NCBI GenBank assembly: GCA_902583585.1
Contig: CACHWN010000004.1
Span: 1-64,000, forward strand
DNA length: 64,000 bases
Origin: an uncultured Pelagibacteraceae bacterium
Lineage (GTDB): Bacteria > Pseudomonadota > Alphaproteobacteria > Pelagibacterales > Pelagibacteraceae
Direction: 5' to 3'
Shown piece after piece: positions 54,600 through 64,000 of this stretch (position 1 is its first letter; the number at the start of each line of letters is the position of its first letter). The translations under genes and the position numbers were made by a program. The notes under the pieces were generated by a model, which did no database searches, had not been told where the DNA came from, and was given only the letters and a program-made list of their open reading frames with translations.

Positions 54600-55504
54600 T
54601 GGAAAATATTAACTTTAAACACTCAATTATATTTTTTAATTTTTGTATTTTTGTAGGCCCTATTTATTTAATGCTCAATTATGAACCAGTTATATTTTGC
54701 CTGTTTTTAATTTTAATTTTAGGAATTTCTCACGGAGCGTTAGATAATATTAAAGGAAAAAAGCTTTTTAAATTATTTGGATACAAAAAAACTGTATCCT
54801 TTTATCTTTCCTATGTGTCGATTTCATCACTGATAATAATATTCTGGTTAATATTTCCTAATACAATTTTATTACTATTTTTGATTGTAGCCGCTTACCA
54901 TTTTGGGAAAGAAGACACAATATTTTCTTTTAGAAAAAAATTTTTTATATCTGAGTGTTTATTTTTCTTTAAAGGATCAGTGGTAATTATGGCTCCATTA
55001 TTATTAAAAAGAGAAGAAACAAATGAAATATTTAGAATACTTAATTTTAATATTTTTGAAGCAGAATTTTTTAGTAATGAATTTTTAATTGGAATGTTAT
55101 TTCTCGGTTTTTTATCATCTTTGTATATTTCAAAAAAAGAAAACACAAATCTTAAAGGAGTCATGGTTATGGACTTCTTTTCTTTAATTATACTAAATCT
55201 TTTTTTGTCGCCTATTTTAGCTTTCACTCTCTATTTTTGCTTTCTTCATTCAATTAGGCATTCGATTACTCTTATTTTTGAACTGGATAGATCTTTCAAG
55301 CAAGGTTTAAAAAAATTTATAATTAAAGCTATCCCTTTAACTTTTATAACTGCAGTAATGTTTGTATTTGCAATATATTTTTTAAATAATTTTTATCAGC
55401 TTGATGAGGCTATTTATAAGGTAATATTTATTGGTTTGGCGTCACTTACTTTTCCGCATATATTGTTAGAATATCTTTTAGAAAAAAATGAAAAAAGAAC
55501 TTAA
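54599..55504 (+). CDS. blh: Beta-carotene 15,15'-dioxygenase, Brp/Blh family
   Basis: GISHGALDNIKGKKLF...AAYHFGKEDTIF...FLHSIRHS...FPHILLEYL; conserved His; follows crtIBY. Confidence 0.92.
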   Translation: MENINFKHSIIFFNFCIFVGPIYLMLNYEPVIFCLFLILILGISHGALDNIKGKKLFKLFGYKKTVSFYLSYVSISSLIIIFWLIFPNTILLLFLIVAAYHFGKEDTIFSFRKKFFISECLFFFKGSVVIMAPLLLKREETNEIFRILNFNIFEAEFFSNEFLIGMLFLGFLSSLYISKKENTNLKGVMVMDFFSLIILNLFLSPILAFTLYFCFLHSIRHSITLIFELDRSFKQGLKKFIIKAIPLTFITAVMFVFAIYFLNNFYQLDEAIYKVIFIGLASLTFPHILLEYLLEKNEKRT

Positions 55505-56432
55505 AATTTATTTAGCATCGCCAAGAGGTTTCTGTGCCGGAGTAAAAAGAGCGATTGAAATAGTTGAAAAATCAATTCATAAGTTTGGAGCTCCAGTTTA
55601 TGTTCGTCATGAAATAGTACACAACAAGCAAGTCGTCGAAGAATTAAAAGAAAAAGGGGCAATTTTTGTGAATGAATTATCCGATGTAGATGACTCAAGC
55701 AGACCTGTAATTTTTTCTGCACATGGGGTTCCTAAATCAGTTCCAGAAGAAGCTAAATTAAAAAATCTATCATTTGTAGATGCAACTTGTCCATTAGTTT
55801 CAAAAGTTCACAGAGAGTCAGAACAACTAAATAAAAAGGGATTTGATATATTATTAATCGGACATAAAAACCACCCTGAAGTTATTGGCACAATGGGTCA
55901 GCTTCCAAAAGGATCGATTAAACTAATCGAGAAAAAAAATGATGTTGATCTACTAAAAGAAAATGATTTTAAAAAACCTATTGCATATATTACTCAAACA
56001 ACATTGTCCGTAGATGATACAGCTGAAATAATTGAAGCTCTTAAAAATAAGTTTCCAAAAATTAAAGGCCCTATTAAAGAGGATATATGTTATGCAACTA
56101 CTAACAGACAGTCCGCTGTTAAAAAGATAGCTCCCAAATGTGATATGTTTTTTGTAGTGGGTAGTCGTAACTCTTCTAATTCTGTCAGATTAGTTGAAGT
56201 TGCAAAAAAAGCGGGTTGTAATAATTCTCATTTAATGCATTCTGAAAAAGAAATTCCTTTTAATGAAATAGAAAATTCTGAAACCATCGGGATATCTTCT
56301 GGAGCGTCTGCACCAGAAAATCTTGTTCAAGCTTTGTTGGAAAATGTAAAAAAGGATAGAAAAGTCTCTATTGAAGAAGTAATAGTTGCGGAAGAAAAAG
56401 TTATTTTTAAATTGCCGAAAGAATTGAATTAA
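55488..56432 (+). CDS. ispH: 4-hydroxy-3-methylbut-2-enyl diphosphate reductase
   Basis: LASPRGFCAGVKRAIEIVE...FSAHGVPKSV...VDATCPLVSKVH...EDICYATTNRQ. Confidence 0.97.
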   Translation: MKKELKIYLASPRGFCAGVKRAIEIVEKSIHKFGAPVYVRHEIVHNKQVVEELKEKGAIFVNELSDVDDSSRPVIFSAHGVPKSVPEEAKLKNLSFVDATCPLVSKVHRESEQLNKKGFDILLIGHKNHPEVIGTMGQLPKGSIKLIEKKNDVDLLKENDFKKPIAYITQTTLSVDDTAEIIEALKNKFPKIKGPIKEDICYATTNRQSAVKKIAPKCDMFFVVGSRNSSNSVRLVEVAKKAGCNNSHLMHSEKEIPFNEIENSETIGISSGASAPENLVQALLENVKKDRKVSIEEVIVAEEKVIFKLPKELN

Positions 56433-57400
56433 TGGCTGTCTATACAAAGTTAAATAGCAAAAAAATTGAGGAAATCTTATCTAATTATAATTTAGGTAAG
56501 CTAGACTCTTTTAAAGGAATTGAAGAAGGTATTGAAAATACAAACTATTTTTTATCAATTGATAAAAAAAAATTTATACTAACTATTTATGAAAAAAGAG
56601 TAAAATCTGAAGATCTTCCCTTTTTTTCAGATTTGATGTCATCTTTAAATAAAGCAAACTTTAAATGTCCTGCACCTATTTCTAATAATAATAGCGAAAC
56701 CATTACGAATTTTGAAGGAAAAAAACTAATGATTGTCTCATTTCTTGAGGGACAGGCGAAAGAAAATTTATCACCTGCAAATTGCAAATCAATTGGGTTA
56801 GAGGTTGCTAAAATGCATAAACTTACAAAGAGTCTGAAATTAAATAGACAAAATGATTTATCTATCAATTCATGGAGAAGTTTATTTAATTCAGTCAAAG
56901 ATAGATGTGAAAATATACATAAAGATCTTCCAAGATTAATTGAAGAAAATCTAAACGATGTTGAAAAAAATTGGCCAAAAAATTTACCAAAGGGAATCAT
57001 CCATGCAGATTTATTTCATGATAATATTTTTTTTATTAAAGACAAATTTAGTGGCGTAATTGATTTTTATTTTTCATGTGAAGATTTTTTTGCTTTTGAA
57101 ATTGCTATTTGCTTCAATGCATTGTGTTTTGACGGCCAAAAGAGCAATTTAAGCTTTAATGTAACCAAAGCAAAAAATTTAATTGATGGATACTCATCTA
57201 TAAGAAAATTATCTGAAGATGAATTAAATAGTATTAAAGTCTTATCTCAAGGAGCTGCTTTAAGATTCTTATTAACTAGGGTGTTTGATTCTTTAAACAA
57301 AGTAGAAGGAGCAATTGTCAAAATAAAAGATCCAATGGAGTATTTAATGAGATTAGAATTTCACAAAAATTCAAAAAATCACGAGGATTATTTCTTTTAA
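56432..57400 (+). CDS. thrB: Homoserine kinase (APH-fold ThrB)
   Basis: MAVYTKLNSKKIEEILSNYNLG...GIEEGIENTNYFL...IHADLFHDNIFF. Confidence 0.92.
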   Translation: MAVYTKLNSKKIEEILSNYNLGKLDSFKGIEEGIENTNYFLSIDKKKFILTIYEKRVKSEDLPFFSDLMSSLNKANFKCPAPISNNNSETITNFEGKKLMIVSFLEGQAKENLSPANCKSIGLEVAKMHKLTKSLKLNRQNDLSINSWRSLFNSVKDRCENIHKDLPRLIEENLNDVEKNWPKNLPKGIIHADLFHDNIFFIKDKFSGVIDFYFSCEDFFAFEIAICFNALCFDGQKSNLSFNVTKAKNLIDGYSSIRKLSEDELNSIKVLSQGAALRFLLTRVFDSLNKVEGAIVKIKDPMEYLMRLEFHKNSKNHEDYFF

Positions 57401-57822
57401 TGAAATTAAAAATTTTTACTGATGGTGCTTGCTCTGGAAATCCTGGGAAAGGAGGCTGGGCGGCAATCATATTAAATGATATTAATCAATTAAGTATTTC
57501 CGGCAGTGAAAGTAACACAACTAATAATAGGATGGAATTAATGGCTCCAATTATGGCATTAAATAAAATAAAAAAGAAATCAGAGATTACAATTTTTACT
57601 GACTCAAAATATGTGAAAGACGGAATAACTGATTGGATTAAAAAATGGAAAATTAATAATTGGAAGAGTTCAAACAAGAAACCAGTTAAAAATAAAGATC
57701 TATGGATTAAATTGGATAAAGCTTGTCTAAAACATAAAGTTACGTGGAAATGGGTTAAGGCACACGCTGGCAACAAATATAATAATCTTGTTGATGAGTT
57801 GGCAGTTTTGAAAACTAAATAG
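57400..57822 (+). CDS. rnhA: Ribonuclease HI
   Basis: IFTDGACSGNPGKGGWAAII...NNRMELMAPI...WKWVKAHAGNKYNNLVDELA. Confidence 0.97.
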   Translation: MKLKIFTDGACSGNPGKGGWAAIILNDINQLSISGSESNTTNNRMELMAPIMALNKIKKKSEITIFTDSKYVKDGITDWIKKWKINNWKSSNKKPVKNKDLWIKLDKACLKHKVTWKWVKAHAGNKYNNLVDELAVLKTK

Positions 57823-58300
57823 ATTTTAAAAAGCTTTCAGCTGAAGATAATTCGCAAGTAGCTGTTTCTTTTTCTTCCTCTACTTTTTTAACTTCGCCTT
57901 TCTCCACAAGCATAGTGTATCTATTTGATCTTATTCCTAATCCTTTTTCGGATTTATCTACTTCTGCTCCGATAGCTTTTGTAAATCTAAGAAAGGGATC
58001 GCCGGCCATGAAAATTTTACTTCCAGCATTTTGGTTTTCACCCCAAGCCTTCATAACATTGGGATCATTTACAGCGATGCATATAATTTTTGTAATTCCT
58101 TTTTGAGTAGCTAAGTCGTAATTTTTTATATACCCAGGAAGATGAAGAGCCGAACAAGTTTTAGTAAAAGCTCCAGGCATACCTAAAATAATAGTCTTGC
58201 CTTTACAAAGATCTAAAATATCAATTTTTTTTACATCATTATTTTGGTCAAGATAAAATAACTCCGAATTAGGTAGTTTGTCTCCTATTTTTATTCTCAT
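57815..58300 (-). CDS. Peroxiredoxin (Prx5/glutaredoxin-dependent type)
   Basis: GMPGAFTKTCSALHLPGYI...CIAVNDPNVMKAWG. Confidence 0.93.
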   Translation of the reverse strand: MRIKIGDKLPNSELFYLDQNNDVKKIDILDLCKGKTIILGMPGAFTKTCSALHLPGYIKNYDLATQKGITKIICIAVNDPNVMKAWGENQNAGSKIFMAGDPFLRFTKAIGAEVDKSEKGLGIRSNRYTMLVEKGEVKKVEEEKETATCELSSAESFLKSI

Positions 58301-59673
58301 TGAATTTTGCCCAAAATATAATTTTTTACTTCTGAATTTGAATTCCTGATAATATCAAATGTTTCCTTTTTATCTATATTCAATTTTAAATGCTCAGGTG
58401 AGTCTAAATTTTTTCCTATTGCTTTACTAACAGTATCGTTAAACTTGTAAGGATGAGCTGTGCCAAGAACAACTACATCTCCTAAATTTTTAAAACTTTT
58501 TGCTGCTCCTACTCCAGTAGCAGTATGAGGATCAATTATAAATTGATGCTCTTTATAAATTTCATTAATTATAGATACTGTCTCCTCATCTGTAACTTTT
58601 ACTGCTTCAAAATCCTTTTTAATTTTATCAATTTCTTTTTTATCTAAATTGAATAAACTTTTTGATAATAGATCATTCATCAATGACCCGACCTTGCTAT
58701 CGCTTTCATCTAATATATAATAAAGTAATCTCTCAAAATTACTGGCAACTTGAATATCCATACTTGGTGTAATGGTTGCTTTCACTTTATCAGGTTTATA
58801 TTCACCTGTATTAATAACTCTTTGTAAAATATCATTTTTATTTGTAGCGACTATAAGTTTATTAATTGGTAAACCCATTTTTTTTGCAACGTATCCAGCA
58901 TAGATATCTCCAAAATTACCAGTTGGTACTGAAAAGCTTATTTTGTTTTTTTTTAATCTAAAGAAAGAATAAAAATAATAAACAATTTGACAAACAATTC
59001 TTGCCCAATTGATAGAATTTACACCTGACATGTTTATTTTTGATCTAAAACTATCTTCATTAAAAAGGTCTTTTACAATTTTTTGACAATCATCAAATGA
59101 ACCCTCAATAGCTATATTATAAATATTAGCTCCGCCAATTGTTGTCATTATCTTTCTTTGAATATTTGAAATCTTATTATGCGGATGCAGTACAAAAAGA
59201 TTTATATTTTTTCTATTGCTTAAAGCAGCTATAGCCGCTGAACCAGTGTCTCCTGATGTAGCAACTATGACATTTACAGTTTTATCTTTAGCGACTTCTA
59301 AATGGTCATACATATTGCCAATTACCTGCATTGCAATGTCTTTAAAAGCTAAAGTAGGTCCATGATAAAGTTCGAGAAGATTTATATTTCCAATTTTTTT
59401 TATATTTACGACCTCTTTATCTTTAAAACTACTATAAGATTTTTGTATCAGTGAGCTAAGTTCTTTCTTTTTAATTTCACCTGAACAAAAATTAAAAATA
59501 ATTTCTGTAGCAAGTTCGTTATAATTTAGTTGACTTAAATTATTAAGTTCTTCTCGACTATACTTCTTGATTTCAGCAGGCAAAAATAAACCTCCGCCTG
59601 GCGCAAGTCCTCTTAAGAAAATATCTTTAAAGCTAAATTCTAAAGATTTATCTCTAGTGCTAAAATAATTCAT
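58297..59673 (-). CDS. thrC: Threonine synthase
   Basis: [35 protein letters not shown]...ATSGDTGSAAIAAL. Confidence 0.96.
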   Translation of the reverse strand: MNYFSTRDKSLEFSFKDIFLRGLAPGGGLFLPAEIKKYSREELNNLSQLNYNELATEIIFNFCSGEIKKKELSSLIQKSYSSFKDKEVVNIKKIGNINLLELYHGPTLAFKDIAMQVIGNMYDHLEVAKDKTVNVIVATSGDTGSAAIAALSNRKNINLFVLHPHNKISNIQRKIMTTIGGANIYNIAIEGSFDDCQKIVKDLFNEDSFRSKINMSGVNSINWARIVCQIVYYFYSFFRLKKNKISFSVPTGNFGDIYAGYVAKKMGLPINKLIVATNKNDILQRVINTGEYKPDKVKATITPSMDIQVASNFERLLYYILDESDSKVGSLMNDLLSKSLFNLDKKEIDKIKKDFEAVKVTDEETVSIINEIYKEHQFIIDPHTATGVGAAKSFKNLGDVVVLGTAHPYKFNDTVSKAIGKNLDSPEHLKLNIDKKETFDIIRNSNSEVKNYILGKIQ

Positions 59674-60368
59674 TTTTTTCTTCTAAAATATAAATAATAA
59701 AAAATTATTGAGATTGATATTGCATACCATGTTATAGCATATTTAAGGTGATTATTTGGCACATCTATACTAATCTTTTTAGGAAGTGGTGTCTTGGCTT
59801 TATTATCCTCCAAAAAAATTACAAACTCATTAAATTGCTCTCCCGTAGCTTCTTTTAAATCTTCTAAATTTAATGAAAACCAAATATTATTTGAAATATC
59901 GTTATCTGGTTTAAATATACTTGGTTTATAAATTTCTCTTAAAAGACCAATTATTTCACTATCACTTTCTGCTTTGAAGTTTATGCTTGCGCTACCTTTT
60001 AGTTCTTTTTTAATCCATCCTCTATTAATTAAAATATTATGATTTTTGTCAGTCCTAAAAGGAGTGACTACATCATATCCAGGTTTTCCACTGTCATTCA
60101 AGCTATAAACGTAAATTTGCTTATCAAAATTAAATTTTCCTTTTGCTCTTACTCTCTGATAATTTTTCTTAATTGAATTGGAGTACTCTATTGGTTTGGA
60201 GTCTAATCCAAAAGTAATTTCACTTATTAGTTCTAGCTTCCATTGCAATCTATAAAGTTGCCAAGTTCCCAAAGCACAAAATACTGTTACAAAAAAAATT
60301 ACGAATAGTTGGAATAAAATTGCTCTTTTCAATTTGAGATTAGCTTCCCCAAATATAGATCGCAGCAA
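59670..60368 (-). CDS. SURF1-family cytochrome oxidase assembly protein
   Basis: [16 protein letters not shown]...[25 protein letters not shown]; exact start uncertain. Confidence 0.9.
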   Translation of the reverse strand: MLRSIFGEANLKLKRAILFQLFVIFFVTVFCALGTWQLYRLQWKLELISEITFGLDSKPIEYSNSIKKNYQRVRAKGKFNFDKQIYVYSLNDSGKPGYDVVTPFRTDKNHNILINRGWIKKELKGSASINFKAESDSEIIGLLREIYKPSIFKPDNDISNNIWFSLNLEDLKEATGEQFNEFVIFLEDNKAKTPLPKKISIDVPNNHLKYAITWYAISISIIFYYLYFRRKK

Positions 60369-61131
60369 ATAAGAATAACCAAACTACGTCAACAAAATGC
60401 CAGTACCAGGCTGCTGCTTCAAATCCAAAATGGTGTTGAGGCGTCGAGTGGCCTCTCATTGATCGAAACAAACAAACTGCAAGAAAAACTGTTCCGACAA
60501 TTACATGAAACCCATGAAAACCAGTCGACATATAAAATGTGGAACCATAAATTCCACCATCTAAAGTAAATGTTGCGTGATGATACTCATAAGCTTGAAA
60601 ACAAGAAAATATAAATCCTAAAAACACTGTTGCGATCAAACCATTTACTAATCCTTTTCTGTCATTTTCTAACATTGCATGATGCGCCCAAGTGACAGTT
60701 GTTCCTGATAACAATAAAATTAAAGTATTAATTAATGGTATATCCCAAGGATCAAAAGTTTTTATATCTGCTGGAGGCCATATACCTCCTATAGAGTCTG
60801 GTGGAAATAAACTTGCGTTAAAGAAAGCCCAGAACCATGCAACAAAAAACATTACTTCAGATGCAATAAATAGTGTCATACCGTACCTATGTCCAATTTG
60901 AACTACAGGCGTATGATGACCTTGATGTTCTGCTTCTTCTATAACATCTCTCCACCACATAAATGCACCATAAACAACTAAAGCAAAACCAATCAACAAT
61001 AACCAAAGAGCTTTAGAGTGAAAGTAATAAACTGCTCCAAAAGCTAAGACTAAAGTTGCGAATGAAACATAGATCGGCCAAGGACTTGGATCAACTAAAT
61101 GGTAATCGTGTTTTGGTTTTTCTGTTGACAT
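60340..61131 (-). CDS. ctaE: Cytochrome c oxidase subunit III
   Basis: [21 protein letters not shown]...[10 protein letters not shown]...[14 protein letters not shown]. Confidence 0.97.
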   Translation of the reverse strand: MSTEKPKHDYHLVDPSPWPIYVSFATLVLAFGAVYYFHSKALWLLLIGFALVVYGAFMWWRDVIEEAEHQGHHTPVVQIGHRYGMTLFIASEVMFFVAWFWAFFNASLFPPDSIGGIWPPADIKTFDPWDIPLINTLILLLSGTTVTWAHHAMLENDRKGLVNGLIATVFLGFIFSCFQAYEYHHATFTLDGGIYGSTFYMSTGFHGFHVIVGTVFLAVCLFRSMRGHSTPQHHFGFEAAAWYWHFVDVVWLFLFAAIYIWGS

Positions 61132-61682
61132 TATGTGTTATTCTTTTCGTAATAGCCTGATGAAAAAAAAGTAAAAGACAAAGTTACATCAGACATATTT
61201 TTAGTTTTATTATCATCAACGACTTTAGGATCCAAGAAAAATGTTAATACAAACTCTTTTTTTTCCCCTGGTTGTAAAGTTTGTTTTTCAAAACAAAAAC
61301 AACCTATCTTATTCAGATAAATACCAAATGGTGATGGAGATACATTAAATGTTGCTGACCCCGAGGAAATTTGGTTACTAGGATTTTCAACGTTAAATTT
61401 AACTGTATGAACTTCGCCTGGTTTTAAGTTTAAAGTATTCATCTCAGGATAAAATTTCCAATCTAAAGTACTATTAATGTTTGTATCAAATCTCATTTTA
61501 TAGTCTTGGTTTACTATAACTTTTGGAATTTCTTTGTCAGTAGCGTTTTGAGTAGTTCCTCCGAATCCTGTTACTCTGCAAAACAAATCATACAAAGGAA
61601 CTGCTGCAAAAGACAATCCAAGCATTAGTAAGAATATCGATACTAAAGCGATAGGTGTTATGTTTTTTTTGCTTATATTCAT
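61131..61682 (-). CDS. ctaG: Cytochrome c oxidase assembly protein CtaG/Cox11
   Basis: [20 protein letters not shown]...[15 protein letters not shown]. Confidence 0.96.
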   Translation of the reverse strand: MNISKKNITPIALVSIFLLMLGLSFAAVPLYDLFCRVTGFGGTTQNATDKEIPKVIVNQDYKMRFDTNINSTLDWKFYPEMNTLNLKPGEVHTVKFNVENPSNQISSGSATFNVSPSPFGIYLNKIGCFCFEKQTLQPGEKKEFVLTFFLDPKVVDDNKTKNMSDVTLSFTFFSSGYYEKNNT

Positions 61683-61795
61683 TATATTTCTCGATTATAA
61701 ATTCCAATATTATAGAAAGTTAATACAAATAAAAAAATCATAAATAAGATTAATAATAAAGCGGTTATTAAATTTTTTTTCTTTTTATTCATCAT
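61682..61795 (-). CDS. Small membrane protein (CoxF-like position), 37 aa
   Basis: My translation: MMNKKKKNLITALLLILFMIFLFVLTFYNIGIYNREI; one TM helix; TAATG overlap with ctaG; fills the ctaB-ctaG gap; absent from ORF track. Confidence 0.65.
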   Translation of the reverse strand: MMNKKKKNLITALLLILFMIFLFVLTFYNIGIYNREI

Positions 61796-61796
61796 A

Positions 61797-62711
61797 TTAT
61801 TTTAAAAAATTATCAATTAGTAAAATTAAGAAAATAAAAAACAGATAAAAAATTGAGTATATAAAAATTTTTCTCGCTATTTTATTTGAAATACTTGATG
61901 TTTTAGACCTATATAATCTTAAACATAAATAAACATAGTATGCAGACATCATAGAAGATGCGGCTAAATAAAATACGCTAGCAAAATTTAAAAAGTACGG
62001 TGCGATTATTGCAGGTATCATTATTAAAGCATAAACAAGTATATTCACTTTTGTCGTTTTTGTTCCTGAAATTATTGGGAGCATTGGAATTTTTGCTTTT
62101 TTATAATCACTTGATTTATATAAACTTAATGCCCAAAAATGTGATGGTGTCCAAAGAAAAATTATTAAAAATAAAATCAATGGCTCAACAGAAATACTTC
62201 CGGTCGCTATTGTCCATCCAATAACAGGTGGTAGTGCCCCAGCTGCACCGCCTATAACAATATTTTGTGGAGTTTTCCTTTTTAACCAAATTGTATAAAT
62301 GAAAAAATAAAAAGCAATTGTTGAGGCTAATAAAATTGCAGAAATTAAGTTAGCTGAAAAATATATTATACTTACCGACAAAGTTGATAAAATTATACCA
62401 AAATATAAAGCTTGATTCTTTTTAACTTTTCCAGTTGGGATTGGTCTTAAACAGGTTCTGCTCATTAAGGCATCTAGATCTGACTCATACCACATATTAA
62501 GAGTTCCAGCAGCTCCAGAGCCTATAGCTACAGCTAAGAGTGAAATACAAGCAGATGTGAAGTCCACATTAACTGGTGCTATTAATAAACCTACCATACA
62601 AGTAAATAGGACGAGAGACATAACCCTAGGTTTCATTAAGTTAAAAAATGAACTTAGGTCCAATGCTAAACCAAGTTTAGAGTTTCTAGATTTTATACTT
62701 ATCTGGCTCAA
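61797..62711 (-). CDS. ctaB: Protoheme IX farnesyltransferase
   Basis: FNLMKPRVMSLVLFTCMVGLL...NMWYESDLDALMSRTCLRPIPTGKV. Confidence 0.96.
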   Translation of the reverse strand: MSQISIKSRNSKLGLALDLSSFFNLMKPRVMSLVLFTCMVGLLIAPVNVDFTSACISLLAVAIGSGAAGTLNMWYESDLDALMSRTCLRPIPTGKVKKNQALYFGIILSTLSVSIIYFSANLISAILLASTIAFYFFIYTIWLKRKTPQNIVIGGAAGALPPVIGWTIATGSISVEPLILFLIIFLWTPSHFWALSLYKSSDYKKAKIPMLPIISGTKTTKVNILVYALIMIPAIIAPYFLNFASVFYLAASSMMSAYYVYLCLRLYRSKTSSISNKIARKIFIYSIFYLFFIFLILLIDNFLK

Positions 62712-62712
62712 T

Positions 62713-64000
<1,288 letters not shown>

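Noticed and set aside
56587-57000. 137-aa minus-strand ORF opposite thrB
   Set aside because: Antisense to a clear kinase gene; no domain recognised.

Overview
This 64 kb window is a very compact, AT-rich chromosomal segment. Gene content and synteny fit an alphaproteobacterium, most likely a streamlined SAR11/Pelagibacterales-like marine lineage (lineage is inference). I see no prophage, transposon, CRISPR array or classic defence island. The content is core metabolism: ftsZ (partial)/mraZ, rnpB, mlaA-mlaC, yqeY-dnaG-rpoD, carAB, a uvrB-SDR-folB-uvrC-pgsA run, a MarR-response regulator-histidine kinase operon, prs-rplY-pth-ychF, petABC, hemF-greA, tRNA-Gln/cca, ispE, rnhB-ccrM, mutY|dciA-dsbA-smc, the F0 ATP synthase cluster followed directly by a crtI-crtB-crtY-blh retinal cassette and ispH-thrB-rnhA, thrC, and a cytochrome c oxidase assembly cluster ending in partial ctaD. 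No clearly new multi-gene system stands out. The points most worth a second look are: mraZ overlapping ftsZ directly, with a three-box TGGG operator on its promoter; a short SMC with no recognisable hinge; a DnaG primase missing three of four zinc ligands; a family-4 UDG missing Fe-S cysteines; a GANTC-rich palindrome before the ccrM start; mutY and dciA starting head-to-head on one ATGCAT hexamer; overlap of all eight convergent CDS pairs; and the retinal cassette placed directly behind F0.
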